Assembly (NCBI GenBank): GCA_013368325.1
Contig: JAACJK010000164.1
Location: 620,001-684,000 of the forward strand
Source: Ephemerocybe angulata
Lineage: Eukaryota > Basidiomycota > Agaricomycetes > Agaricales > Psathyrellaceae
Reading direction: 5' to 3'
Length of the DNA stretch: 64,000 nucleotides
Every line of letters begins with the position of its first letter. The stretch's first letter is position 1. The notes under the pieces are model-generated. The model saw only the letters and a program-made list of their open reading frames with translations, was not told the DNA's origin and did no database searches. This document shows positions 1-12,343 of this stretch, piece by piece. The translations under genes were made by a program, and so were the position numbers.

Positions 1-360
1 TAGCCTCAATGAACTGGCTCGGAATATACACACACACGGGCAGAAGCCAACGCGCTGGGACCGCATAAGCATCTGAAGTACATAACGGAGACTCACGAAA
101 TGCTGTTATTTGATCGGAGATGTTCGTTGGCCACCAACAACGCGGAGACGCGGATGGCTGGAACATAGGAACGCGCTGACTCGTCGTGACGAAATTCCTC
201 GACAGATGGACATCGCGATTCTGCTTCTGCGACTCGGCAGTGCCAAGATTTGAAAGTTGCAAGTTTGATTGATAATACAATTTTGAAGGGCGAAAACGAT
301 TCCAATTATCCAACAACTCCCGGGCGCCAATCAACAAGCGCCCTCTCGAGTCTCGCCAAC

Positions 361-1675
361 CTACGCCGTCGTCTCAGCCTCCACAAACTCCCTCATATAC
401 TCCACAAGCTTCTCCACCTCCTCCTCCTCCACCGCATTATACAACGACGCCCTAATCCCCCCCACACTCCTATGCCCCTTCAAACTCTTCATCCCCCTCT
501 CCCCCGCCCCCTTCAAAAACCGCTCCTCCGCGCCATCCCCCACAACCTCCCACACAACATTCATCCAACTTCCCCCTCCCCCTCCCCCACCTTCCCTCTA
601 AACACCCCCCTCTCCTCCCCCTCCCTAATCGCCCTATACACACTCTCCTTCTTCCTCCTATTCACGTCCTCAAACGCCTCCAAGCCCCCCAGCGCCTTCA
701 TCCTGCGCAACACGAGCCCCGCGACGTAGATGCTGAACACGGGCGGGGTGTTGGGCACGCTCTTCCCGTCGGAAAGGTACTTGTAGCTGAGGACGCTGGG
801 CACGGGCGGCGCGCCGAGCAGCGCGGCGGCCGCGGTGTCGACGAGGCAGTCTTCGCGCACGATGAGGATCGTGAGCCCCGCGGGCGCGATGTTCTTCTGC
901 GCGCCCGCGTAGATCACCGCGTGGTCGGCGAGCCGCGGGATGGGGCGCGACATGAACGAGGAGCTGTAGTCCGCGACGAGGGGCAGCAGCTTTCCTTTAG
1001 GGAGCAAATGGAATGGGAACCCGGTCTCGTCGACGACGTCGCTCTCGCTGGCCTTGGAGAATTGGACGCCGTTGACGGTTTCGTTTTCGCAGTAGAAGAT
1101 GAGCGCGGGGTCGGGGGAGAAGTTGTATGCGGAGTGGGGCGGGGTGCGGTCGTATGCGTTGTTGGGCGAGAGGGCTTTTGCGTCTACGACGGTGTTGAGG
1201 CGCACGCCCGGGAGCGCGGCGGTGAGTTGCTGCGCCTCTTTCAGCGCGGCCTTGGACCACGAGCCGGTCAGGACATAATCGAGGACGCGTTCTTCGCCTA
1301 GACATAGCACCCCATTCATTCAATCGTTATGACTACTCGTAGATAGATAAAGGATAGATGGAACGCACCTTCAGCCAGCGTCGGCCGAACCAAAACGTCC
1401 CGCGCAAGGAGGTTGAGCACCACGGCCGCAAACTGCCCCGTCCCGCCGCCCTGCGCGAACAGCACCCTGTGCGTGCTGGGCACCTGCAGCTGCTCGCGGA
1501 TGAGCGCCTCGGTCTCGTCGAGGAACGCCATAAACTCTTTGGAGCGGTGCGAGATCTCGGCGATGCCGATGCCGGTGCCCGCGAAGTCGAGCAGGCCCGC
1601 GGTGGCCTCTGCGAGGACGGAGGGCGGGAGGGCGGAGGGGCCTGCGCTGAAGTTTATGGACCGGGTGGAGGTCAT
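361..1675 (-). CDS. SER1: Phosphoserine aminotransferase, with an apparent frameshift near the C-terminus
   Basis: PLP enzyme of serine biosynthesis, converting 3-phosphohydroxypyruvate and glutamate to phosphoserine and 2-oxoglutarate in the cytosol. Exon 1 is 1675-1369; a 71-nt GT-AG intron covers 1368-1298; exon 2 starts at 1297. The N-terminus has the family signature [10 protein letters not shown]. Further on come [10 protein letters not shown], the VADYSSSF segment and the PLP-lysine motif [11 protein letters not shown] (Lys near residue 237). The reading frame that carries these hits a stop at about 561. The conserved C-terminal block (SWMNVVW, then [15 protein letters not shown]) continues in another frame from about 570 to the stop at 361. 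The junction lies in a very G-rich run on the coding strand (about 570-600), so one base is probably missing there. Family identity is certain; the intactness of the reading frame is not. Confidence 0.9.
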
Positions 1676-2895
1676 GGTGGTGGTGGTTATAGGAGGAGGA
1701 GGAGGAGAGATTAGATTAGATGATGGATGATGTCGTCCGTGGAGCAGATTCTATTCCTCGAGGGGTATCGCGATTCACTGTGAGGGATGGGTGAGCAGAG
1801 AAGATCCGTCAGACTGGACTCATTCGCACACAATTATTCGCTGGTAGTACTTTATATCGATGTCCCCTGGGTCGAGTCACTGGACCGTTCGCCGCCACCC
1901 TAGTCATTATTCGTCATCGCGTCAGGCGTTCGCAATACCCCCGTATTTTTGTTGGCTGATCACCCAAGAGGCGCCGTCGGGGGCTGTAGCCTACCCCGTC
2001 CTCATGTCCGACGCCAAAACGAGTCCTCAAGAGAAGGCGAGGACGAGAGAAGAGCCCAACGCTGACTGAGCACTGCGAGAAAGAGTACATGGGTTGAGAT
2101 TGACACATTGCACATCTGGTTGGGATAGGAGCACTATTGACGTTCAGTCGGTTGTTGGGTAGAAGCTATGTACACGCACGCCCGGCCACATAAAGGGAGA
2201 AGAAGCTTTGAAGCGCGTGGACGCGGGCGAGGAAAATGGATTATGGGAGAGACACACAACAGAGGAAGGAAGAAGTCCATGGGGAGAAGGGGAAAGAAGG
2301 GTAACCGACATGATAAGGGTCGTAAAAGCAGACGACGGTGGCACGGGTACGCGTTGTGATAGTAGAAGCGAAAAATCGACGAATAAAGTTAATCTAATAG
2401 GGCAGACAAAGCGGATGATATGAGCAGCGCAGGGAGGGGGAGTGCGAATAAAATAGGGTGATAACAGAGCAGCAGGCGAGGAGATGCGACGTTATATACG
2501 AAAAGCCGGAGAAGTGAATAAAGATAGGGTTGGTAGGTCGTGAAATAAAAATAAGATAGCGCAGCTGGGTGGCGACGGTAACTTGGACTACTAGGGGGAA
2601 AATGGTACACTATATGATGGAAAAATCGTAAATGGGAAGGTGTTGTGCTGATGATAATGCTGGCAATGCTAATATGCAGAGTTTGCTATAGTAGAGTAGA
2701 GTAGAGCAGGCAGTCGTTGAAGCAGTGGGGTCCGGTAGGTGGGGCAAACGCAGGAGGAAGTGGAGGGGAAATGCTGATAATAAAGATATCGTGATGCGTT
2801 GCGAGCGAAGAGCCGAAAAAATCTGTGCAGGAGGAGCCGAGAGAATACAGAGATAGAGAGATGCAGAGTGATAAGGAGAAGCAGCAGGACGCAGA
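1676..2895. other. Intergenic: 5' flank of the aminotransferase gene and purine-rich spacer
   Basis: No supported gene. The first part is the promoter side of the reverse-strand aminotransferase gene. From about 2200 to 2890 the + strand is unusually rich in A and G, including a TAGAG-type short repeat near 2695. This reads as a pyrimidine-rich 3' flank of the reverse-strand ORF at 2896-3525. Open frames here are short and have no recognisable motif. Confidence 0.5.
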
Positions 2896-3525
2896 TCAGA
2901 AGGGGTCGAGAGATGTGGGTCGAATATTGATACACTGATGCGGCGATCCGTCGTCGCAGTGGGAGACTGGCATGAGATTCCGGAAGAGAATTCTTGAGGG
3001 ATTGAAGCGGGCAAGGGGTGTCGCGGGGGAGGGCGAGGGCGAGGGTGCGCAGGGGAAGAGGAACTGGGAGTTGGTGTCGAGGGGGGACAGGGGTGCCGGC
3101 GACGGCGACGGCGGCAGGGGCAAGCTCTGCGGCGAACATGGCGCGGCCATGGGGTTCGAGCGCAGCGACGTCTTGCGACGGCGGACGGGGCCCGGCCCGT
3201 CCTCAGACTCTGCGGGGAGCAGCGAGAGGTCTGCGATGTCCCAGGGGCTGGTGTGCTCCGGGGCGGCCTCGAGGGCGGAGAGCCAGGGCAGCTGGTCGAA
3301 GGCGTGCGGGCCGCGTTCGGCGCGTATCTGGGGGCGCCGACGGCGGGGCGCGGGCCTTGTCCGGCGGCGGGAGGGCGAGGAGCATGTCTGTGCGGGGTGA
3401 GATGGCTGCTTGGACGCGAAAAAAGGAATTTGACGCACGGGGACGAGGTGGATGGGCGAGCGGAGGCGGTGGATGCCCGCGGGATGCGCGGCGTAGATGG
3501 GCTGGGGCTGCAGGAGGGCAGGCAT
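2896..3525 (-). CDS. Hypothetical proline/serine/arginine-rich protein
   Basis: Single-exon reading frame of 209 codons that I do not recognise. I chose the ATG at 3525 (MPALLQPQPIYAAHP). A TATA-like TTAAATAT lies about 30 bases upstream at 3553-3560, so the longer in-frame extension to 3765 would lie partly in promoter sequence. The N-terminus alternates Pro, His and Ile. A basic stretch (SRRRTRPAPRRRRP) follows, then a proline/serine-rich C-terminal half with many SP pairs. There is no signal peptide, membrane segment or domain I can name. Low-complexity, high-GC sequence also yields long frames on the other strand, so this could be spurious; the TATA placement is the main argument for it. 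Confidence 0.4.
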   Translation of the reverse strand: MPALLQPQPIYAAHPAGIHRLRSPIHLVPVRQIPFFASKQPSHPAQTCSSPSRRRTRPAPRRRRPQIRAERGPHAFDQLPWLSALEAAPEHTSPWDIADLSLLPAESEDGPGPVRRRKTSLRSNPMAAPCSPQSLPLPPSPSPAPLSPLDTNSQFLFPCAPSPSPSPATPLARFNPSRILFRNLMPVSHCDDGSPHQCINIRPTSLDPF

Positions 3526-6500
3526 TGTGCGGAAGGAGCGAGGTGTGCAGCGATATTTAAGGGAGACGCGAGGGGAAAGGGGGACGCGCTTGCATAGGGA
3601 CCACACGAGAGATAAAAAGAAAGAGGCGACGCGGGCTCTTGCCCAATTCGGTCCCCTCCCTAATCCGGCTAATCTCCCACATGCCCAGAGTCCTCCAGAT
3701 CGGGCCATTTCCGGACTTAGCCTGCGACCCCCCGAACCTATTTTTTTAATTACGGTTGCCATCAAATCTGGAAACTGAGATCTCTTCTGGGGCGTCTGTC
3801 TGTCGAGTCGTCCAGGGCCTGCGCACGCTCGCCCTCTGCGCGACGAAGACGCGTCGCCGCGAGCTCTCGCGAGCTGGAAGTGAAAGTGAAACTGGGGTGC
3901 TGCCCCGCGAGCTGATCCCGCCTAATCTCTTCTGCAGGGGACCGATCATCCGCGTAGATCTCCCACCCGGACGCCGCGCGCGAAACAAACACGCGGCTCG
4001 CAACCCCTTTTTGGCGAACAGTGCGCAGCCGACGAGTCAGTCGGCCAGGGCTACCCCTATCGCCGTCTATTGAACGCGTCGCAAGCGTGTCGTAACGGAA
4101 CAAAAACTTTTCAAAAAGGCGGAGGACTTCTTGCGCATTGTTCGACGCGTCGGGATATCGTTACCCAGGCAGAATCGCGTCTGTATCACGCACAAAAGGG
4201 TCTTCTCCATTGTACCCAAGAAAAGTAGGGAGCGCGTTTGTCTGTCGCGAAGCAGCGTCGCGACGGCGGGTATATCCACAATAATCAATAGCATAGTAGG
4301 CGCATTCGTCGAACAATGCGAGCCCCGCCGGGGCCGATTACTTACGCTAAGCGAGGGACGCGACACGACGACTCGGACGTGCAGGGTCCAGCTTCTACCC
4401 TTTGTCCCGCCCCGCCTCGCCCTCGCCCCCATCGCATGTAACGACATTTTAATAACCACATGCCCCGCGTCTTACACATCCTTACCTATCCTTACTCATG
4501 AATTCATCTAGGCTGCCCCAAGGAGCGCGCGCCATCGAAGAACATCCAAGCACCAACTGCTCGCGACACCCACGAGGAACGGAGCACAGCGGACTATGTA
4601 CAGCGGAGCACGGAGCCAAAAGGCAAAAGCCAATTAGCGAGGCAACCGAGTCATCATCCTGCGCTCCGTCGTCCCGATGAACAACCCGCTCATCATTCCA
4701 GGGCGCGCGCGGCGCCGACCCGAATTCAATGGACCGCGGAGTCCGCCGCGTCGCTTCCCTTCCTTTGTCCACCACCAACACCCTCCGGTCGTACCTCGGC
4801 CTGGGTGTATGTATCATTTCTCTAGCGCCTTTTCTGCGTTTCAGGATGGCAAAGCGTCCGTGGACCCGACGGTCGGCGATTCAGACGGTTGAAGATTCTG
4901 GAGGAGCGGGACCCTGCATGTACGCATACTTACATGGAGCTTGGGTTGTGGGAATAGGACCCACCTAGCTCCCAGGGCGCTTGGATACCAATGACATTGG
5001 CGCTGGTGGAGTTGAACATTATCATATTGCTGTGGAGGAGGGGGTCTGACGTTTGCGTGTGTATTACGGAAGTTTGGGGTGTGGCTGGGTTGCTTGGAGC
5101 CATACACATAGTTGCCAGTGGGAAGACACGAATGAATGGGTGAGTGACTTCATACTGGGAGCTCGAAGGAAGGGATTCGAGACTGAGATTTACGGCAGAT
5201 TGGAGGCCACTCTTCCCTCCAGTATCCAAATCATGGAGAGCGTTTATTGCCTCGAGGCGCCTACCCTCGAATGAAATCGGATCGACTCATCTGCCCAAAG
5301 CGAGTCGGAATACCGCATGCATCGTCGTCAGATTGAGATCGTCGCAAACACGCTGCTCCTCAAGTCCTCATACACTCATCGTGACACCCGCCATCCCAAC
5401 GTCCAAGCCACAGTCACCCCACTGCCCACTTGCTGGCTGGTGTCTACTCAAACAAGCCTCGGACTATACTGGGATTGGCGAGCTGTGGCCAGAAACCAAA
5501 CTAGTGGCTGCGATGTTCTCGCGCTTTGGACCTTCTTCCTAGCTTTCTTTCCAGAGGGGTCCCTTCATGCTCGCGCTCCTGTGAAAGCTAACACCTACAC
5601 GCCCTTCTTGAACTTGAAAGGTGCCTTCTTGCTTGGAAGCCCGACCGACAGTGGCTTCGACTTCACCCCTGTCCCAAATTATGTGGGTAAGATCCCCCGT
5701 GTTGTGTCGGTATGGCTTGATGAGCTTGGGTACGCATATTCTTCTGTGTCTTCGGAGGCTGAGGTTGACTTGGAACGTGGCATGGCAGGGTGTTTTGATA
5801 TTCAGTCAAGTTGGATCGTGGATGGGAACCGTTGCGCTTCCTCGAACATGTCGAACACACGAGCGAGTATCTGCGGTGGACTGTTTTGCGACATAACACG
5901 ACTGGCACTTCTGGGCAACTTCTGGGGGAAACATGGGTATGTTCGGAGATTTGCGAAGATAATGATTTCGCAGGGCTCAGGCAGCCTAGAGCTACATAGT
6001 CGGTCTGCTACCTGGAGTGCGTGTGCTCCTGGACCACCAAATGGATACTAGATGACTCGCTCTGTTTCCTATTGTCCTCAGGGAGATACGTCGGTCGCTG
6101 AGAAGATATCCGTGTCGTGATATCTACCATCCTGACGGAACAGTCGGCAATCGCTCGGATACACACTTCCTGACTCCCTATTCAGTTCTCCCAACGAAGG
6201 TGTCATTACGCCTTCTTTCTTTCTTTCTTTTGTTTTCTGAATCATTGTTCTGGTTGACTGACTCGAAACGTGGCAGGCAGATGGTCATGATCAGACAGGG
6301 ATTATTGCTTAAGATCACGACGGATGAACATTTGCCGGTCAAGACCATGCACGTATGTACTTCACGTTAATCTTCATGTCCATGTTGTCCTGGTGTCCAA
6401 CCCGCTGCATCGCTGTGCATGGATCAACTGTTAATCTTACAACAAGGCGGATGGACGGACGGACGGCATCTGCTCAGAACAAAACAGCAACATCAACAAT

Positions 6501-9500
6501 GCACGGCCTCACTTCCACAAGTGACCGGTGATGTTCTCTCCCTACAGATGGTCGGTGGGCAAAACTGATACACTCTGACTCGAGGAAGCTAATCAATTAC
6601 TATTCCAGAACACCGCACATGTCTTTTTCCAAACTCTCTTCGTTCCTTCTTACGGGCTACAGCCGCTCTATGGGCCATGATAATTGGATCAGGACCACTC
6701 GGCGCTTCTGTGCGAAGTCCCGACCTACTTCCAAACATGCTACTACTCCTGAGTGAGCCTGAAGCTTAAGCATCGGTCGGAACCACTGGAGCCATCATCG
6801 TCGAGGCGTACCGACTGACCGACCGTCCTCACTTCGATCGTTGATTCATGCGTATGATCCTCGATCATATCTATCTATCGCCCCTTCCTTCCTCCAGTCC
6901 TTCCCCTGTTTTGAAATGGTTCTTCGCCGAGCTAGATGGGGGACTTTTGCGATGGTTTCTTGAAGCTTGATCCTGATGTTGTTTGAGCGTGCGGGTGCGA
7001 GTGCGCCTGCCCGCACACCCGATCGAGGGTTCTGAAGCTTCGAGTTTTCGAGGCTGATTCGCGTTGGAGTGTAGCTATATCACTAGCTTTCGGCAGGTGC
7101 TTTTCATAACAGTCTATGCTTTAACTCTTAATTGACATAATTTGCTTCATCTTTTAGAATTTCTTGCAAAGGTTCGGGTGGGGAAGTCACATCCTCTCTA
7201 CCTCCCAACCCAGACCCGCCCAGTCTGAATCTGACTCACGAGGGCGAGGGAGCGCGCAGCGATACCATACACGGATAGTGGGTAAGTGAGCAAATCCACT
7301 GCCCCCCTTTCCGATGTTTATTGTCTTCTCTTCCTTTCCTTTCCGAGATGTTTGCTTCAATCTACTGACTCCTCCTACTTGCATAGCGATCATCAAGCAC
7401 GTATCGTCAGCACTGCGGGGCTGCTAAGGCCCTGTGTAATGATCCCTACTTCAAGTGATCCGTTCCGTTGGGGATACTCAGCTATCTGCAAGGCTCAAGG
7501 GGTGTATTGGAACATGGTCAACTCGACTTTTACCTCGTGTTTACGGGAGCTTTGGGACGCGTTGACGCGCTCATTTATGGGACCGAGTGTACCGCGGATC
7601 GAACAAACTCGCATATGCTACTTAAATCTGGTCACCTTGGGTCGGCCGCTTGGCACGGTCAATGGATTATTATATCCTCTTTCATGGGGTGCGTTCTACT
7701 GTTAATTCAGACGCCCTTCCTGTGCAGGAAGGGTTCGGCCTATTGACCAATTGCGATGCTCGATTGCCAGCTTGTTTGCCTCCGTCTCTCTCTCATCTAG
7801 CGAGGCACAGACTGTTTTGGAACAAACCTTCTAGTGTGCTTCGAACGGCCGCGAAGGGCGAAGGGGACTTTGGAATTGAAGGTGAGCGGTGCGTCTCAAT
7901 GTTTGCTCGATGAAAGCTAACGTCAACCTAACTACAGTATATCCCAATACAGGCGTCCAGCCTCTCTGAGACCTCAAGCACACATGTATGCTTTATTGAC
8001 GATGTCCACGCAGGCCGCGAATGGCGATGCAGCCAGCCACAAATTCCATCCATGAATCATGATCATTGGCCGCTTTGACTCCTCATGCGCGTTTCGGTCA
8101 GGTCGCTCATCAATGATCCTCAAACCCCGCATCGTCGTAAATTGCTGCAGCTAATGCTATCAGCATGCATTGCGATGTATGCGCCTGTGGATCGCGTTGC
8201 AGAGTAAGTCCGCCGACCGACCGACTGTCGGTTGTCTCTAGCTGGGTTTGGTCTAACGCCCATGACCGTAGAGTAGGCGGCACTCTTAATTTGTGGTTGA
8301 TTGCGAGAATATGTCTGTGTATGGCATACTATCTGCTCTAACTCGAGACCCATGAAGTAGCCCTCGGGATTGGCACTTTGTATACTTTGGGGTACGTTAG
8401 TCCGCTTGTCTCCAGGTAGCATTGTCTTAACCCCGACCCTAGGATGAACCTTGCAATACCCGAATCCCCGTAGTTCATTATCTTGAGGGGGTGCTTCATC
8501 ACCATCACGACCTGAAAACCATTCAGATGTACCCGGGGGCTTCCAGAGAGGGTCAGTGTTGTTCAAGTAACGCGTTCGACGCGTCGCCGGACGTCGCTTA
8601 AGTATTCACTATGTCACTTAAATCACTGTGCGACAGGAAGTGAGTTCTGTTGGAAAGAGCACAATACATTCGCCTGGGGACAGCTGGCGTAAACCCGTCC
8701 CACCGGCGTATCAAGTGCGTGAAGGATTCTCTCATCAGGACTTCAAACCTATCGAACCTGCTGATATCCCGTTTCGAGGTAAAGGTGTAGCCCAATATGC
8801 TCCTGGTGGCGAGGATATTGACGCGCCATTTGACAGCCTTACGGACGCGGAGGTCGTGTGGTCGTGCCGTTACCCGTAAGGTCAGTGAGTTCAAGGGTAC
8901 TTGGGTAGCGCATCCTCTTATTGTTCCCACCACAGCAGAGCTACAATCATATTTAGCGGACATGCTTGGTCTAGAACGCATCCCCAGCCACGCACAGTTA
9001 ACCTGGCGACGCGACAAATAACACGGCGTATTTGGACGGGTATGCTCCTGTTGCAGGTGGGAATATTACAGCTTCTTTTCCCTGTCCCCTTCTTTCTATC
9101 TTTGGTGAACTCAGAGCCTATGCCTGTTGACACCTCTGATTCTTCTAAGTACCCCCTTGCATTTCTTGATGTTCGTACGAGATTCTGATATGTGTCTTCT
9201 CTTAGATGCCTTTCTCTAGTAGGTCTCACTCCTCTTCTACCAGAAGGTGATAGTGCCGCGAGCGTCAAGCTCTCATGATTTCTTCACACGGACGTAGAAA
9301 TGGGTTGATACGAGTGAACCCCACCAAAGTCAATAGTGATAGCTACGTTTAGGAAGGGCGTCGTCTCAAAGTACAGCTAGCGCCCAAGATAGCGGCATCT
9401 TGATGGAATTCGACCAAGTGCGCTCCCGCCATCCAAAATTATATTAACGGACAAGTTGCGGCTGCGTCCGTCTGGAATCGCAACTTTCCACTGTACGTTC

Positions 9501-10657
9501 TGCGAACATCGGTCAGGATCACGCTCAGCGGGAATACTATTCATACGCTGGAAACCATTGAGCGCGTTCATCGGTGAGGGTCACTAAAGCTTCGCAGACG
9601 TTCCACCGCCGGGCCCGTCCTTTCACACCCAGTCCCGCGGGGGCTCAACCTGTCTCATCGTTGTCGCCGTATACTCATCTCCGATACTTCGGCGAGGTAA
9701 CCTGGGGCCTTGGCGCCATCTGCCGCCACTGCAGACGATCACTTCTTTAGCCCTGGCGTCGAGCTCGAATTCCGTGTCAAGATTAATCTAGCGTTTAGCC
9801 CGACTCTTGGTGGGCATGTCCACCAGAGGTGATACATGCAATCGTGAGCTGTTACTACCATCTTTTCTGTCAGTAGCATCGTCGCTTACCCTGAAGAGCA
9901 GCGTTGTCCTTCGCTTCTCGTGAGCGCCTATTTAGGCTTGGCGCACATCGTGAGGCGCCCAATCCAGAGCCGGCTTGATGGCGATCAAATGGCAGCCCCC
10001 CTTCCTCAGCCAATGTACGCGGTTGGTCTGCTACTATGTTTGCACTCGAGCTTGGAACAATAGGCCAAGGGTGCGTATATGGCTACTGCATGACAGTATG
10101 CGAGCCTCGGCCATTACGCGCGACGCCAAGGACGCGGGTCGGTTTGTTTCATGAACGCGAGTTCCACTCCAGAAAGCGCTCTTGGGAACCATTCACTCTG
10201 AAGGCTACAACTCTATCAGACCCCTATATTCACTCAATGAAGCCCTGCCAACATGGAGGTCGAAAATGCTTCTAGAAAATCCGGCCTTAGGCTGGGGGCA
10301 CCAAATTCTCACACGAACGAGCGCGAGGCTGCAACGCGAACTACGGATAGAGGACAAACCCTCACATGGCCGAATGTGCTGTATTCCTCAATAGAATACG
10401 TGGGGCATCCCCACACTGGGGAAGGTCAGATTATAGCTGCAGGGCGACGAATGCCATGGTACTCACGGCGGCCGACTATCTTCCAGGAATTCTAATCCAT
10501 GCCGAAGGGGAGCCCTCCCGCCTCTTACCGCACGGGGCAGGCTCAGACACTTCGCTTTTGTTGAGCAGCACAAAACTTCGTTGCCTCCGACGTTCATTCC
10601 TTCCTTCCACTAACCAGCAGGCCTGGGGACCTTTGCATCTAGACATCGTCAACTATC
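3526..10657. other. Gene-poor stretch of about 7 kb
   Basis: I find no gene I can support on either strand. The longest frame (5317-6051, +) lacks splice-consistent neighbours and any family motif. Other frames of 60-150 codons overlap in several phases and look like chance. The stretch includes a TTTC microsatellite near 6211 and a short GGAC repeat near 6450. No terminal repeats, reverse transcriptase or transposase motifs were visible by eye. It may be decayed mobile DNA, lineage-specific genes or non-coding transcripts. Confidence 0.45.
6211..6233. repeat. TTTC/CTTT microsatellite
   Basis: Four to five successive TTTC units interrupted only at the end, within the gene-poor stretch. Confidence 0.8.
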
Positions 10658-11969
10658 ATGGTTCTGGTCAATCTTCCCAGTGCAATCCCCTACATTCTCC
10701 ACCCAGACCAAGACCGAATGGAGCAAATTTATCAGTTGGTGGGGTTCTGGCTGGAGGTGAGGAGTTTTGGTGAGGGCTTGTGTTCAGTGACGATTGATAG
10801 TTAACGATTGGCACTAGGCATTCATTTATGGTTCGAACGTTTACTCCACGCCCTTGTTGAAGCCTGAAGATAGCATAGGAGTGTATTTCGTGCTCTTCTT
10901 TGCTGCAGTGCACTTAATCATGCAAAGAAGAGGCCGAGATAGAGACCACCTCGGTCCTCAGGTAAGCTAATTGAATGGTTTATTTAGTATTCTACTTAGC
11001 TTCGCTACAGCTGATTTTCTGTGGCGTCGCCATCTTCATGTTTATGCTTACGACAGTGTTTACTGGTAAAGTGACTCTTTTTCACCTTGGCATCCCTGAC
11101 TTACCCCGAGAACTAGCTGTTAACATTTACCGATTCATCGAGGCGTATGCACTGGGCGCGGGGCCGCTGGGGATACCTGTCTTCTTTTTCAAGGATTTTA
11201 GGCCTTGGGAGAACTACACATATGTTATCACATCGTCGTTGCTGATTTGGACAGCCGATGTTCTCGTGGTAAGTAACTGCTACCCACTGTGTATTGCGGT
11301 ATCTGACCATAGTTGTCGTTAGATCTATCGATGCTACATAATATGGGACAAGAACCCTCGGGTTATTGCACTTCCTTGCACGTTACTTTTTGTTAGCATC
11401 TGTGAGTTTTAAGTTCTACTTTTCATATCTAACCTGCTAAATGCTGTATCTAAGCCACCAACCTAGTGAACATCTATTGGTTTCAGCATCCGTGGTCGCT
11501 CTCATTGAAGACAATTAGGCCCTTCTTAGATTTTGTTTACCCCGGTCACCTCGCTCAGAACATCCTCACAACTGGACTCATCGCATACAAGATATGGAGA
11601 CAGCACTTGCTCTCAGAAGCGTCTGGAGTTAGGGCGGCCTCAGGCATCACCCTCCTCAGCGTCGTTCGCCTTGTCGTCGAGAGCGCCATGGTATACACCC
11701 TACAGCTCACGACCTTAGTGGTGCTTTACTTTTTGAGGCATCCAGCGATGGTCATACTGCAAGCGGCGATAGTCCCGAGCATTGGCATCGTCTTTGTCCT
11801 GCTCTCCATTCGAGTTCACATGGCGACTCTACGTAGCGAGCGGTTACGAAGTCCAGCCAGCATTGCACTGCCCTCATGGGTACATGGTACCGAGAGTGCG
11901 GAATCCAGTGGGAGGAGCTCGTTCGAGGTACCACTGACGATGAACGTGGATCCTTTGAAAGTGGTCTAG
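10658..11969 (+). CDS. Multi-pass membrane protein, basidiomycete YRCY-motif family
   Basis: Predicted protein of 364 residues from five exons: 10658-10756, 10818-10961, 11011-11268, 11323-11401 and 11455-11969. All junctions are GT-AG and keep phase. Hydrophobic segments recur through the protein, e.g. VYFVLFFAAVHLI, LIFCGVAIFMFMLTTV, VITSSLLIWTADVLV and VVLYFLRHPAMVILQAAIV, giving roughly seven membrane passes. After the fourth intron junction comes IYRCYIIW, a motif I associate with a large group of uncharacterised Agaricomycete membrane proteins. The N-terminus MVLVNLPSAIPYI also fits that group. The C-terminus is polar and serine-rich, probably cytosolic. Function is unknown; these proteins are sometimes described as receptor-like, but nothing here proves that. 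It sits just upstream of the reductase array on the same strand. Confidence 0.8.
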
Positions 11970-12205
11970 CTATGGACAGTTTGAATATTTGACAGCGCAC
12001 TCGACACACGAATGTAGTCACCTCAGCATAATTGGCATATTTCCGGTTTTAGGGTCAGCCAGCCTCAGAGACTTTTTGTAGTTCAAGCTGTCCCGTTTGG
12101 GATGAGTCGGCAGTGCGCTTTGACTGCCGGGGCTCGGGTAGCAGGGGCGGCGGCAAAGTTACCCTACTAGGATAAACGGAAGCAGGACATCCATAGCTGA
12201 CGAGA

Positions 12206-12214
12206 GGATAAAAG
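12206..12214 (+). promoter_or_regulatory. TATA-like element of reductase copy 1
   Basis: GGATAAAAG lies about 130 bases before the ATG of the first reductase copy. Comparable A/T boxes precede copies 4 (17951) and 5 (20329), suggesting each copy has its own promoter. Confidence 0.4.
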
Positions 12215-12343
12215 ACACGATGGCCTGCGAAGTTAGTTGTCATCCATTGCGTGCTGGGATACTTGATAGGAACCGACCTGCGTTCCAGAAGCCTTTCAGA
12301 ATCTCTCCCCATTCCCACCAGCCGCTCAACCCCACCACCACTA

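Noticed and set aside
3140..3170. GGTTCGA-like box resembling a tRNA T-arm
   Set aside because: No matching acceptor stem or A box nearby. Similar hits near 10829 and 45465 fail as well; no tRNA gene was found in the window.
5317..6051. 244-codon + strand frame in the gene-poor stretch
   Set aside because: No recognisable domain, starts and ends without promoter or splice context, and other frames of similar length overlap it.
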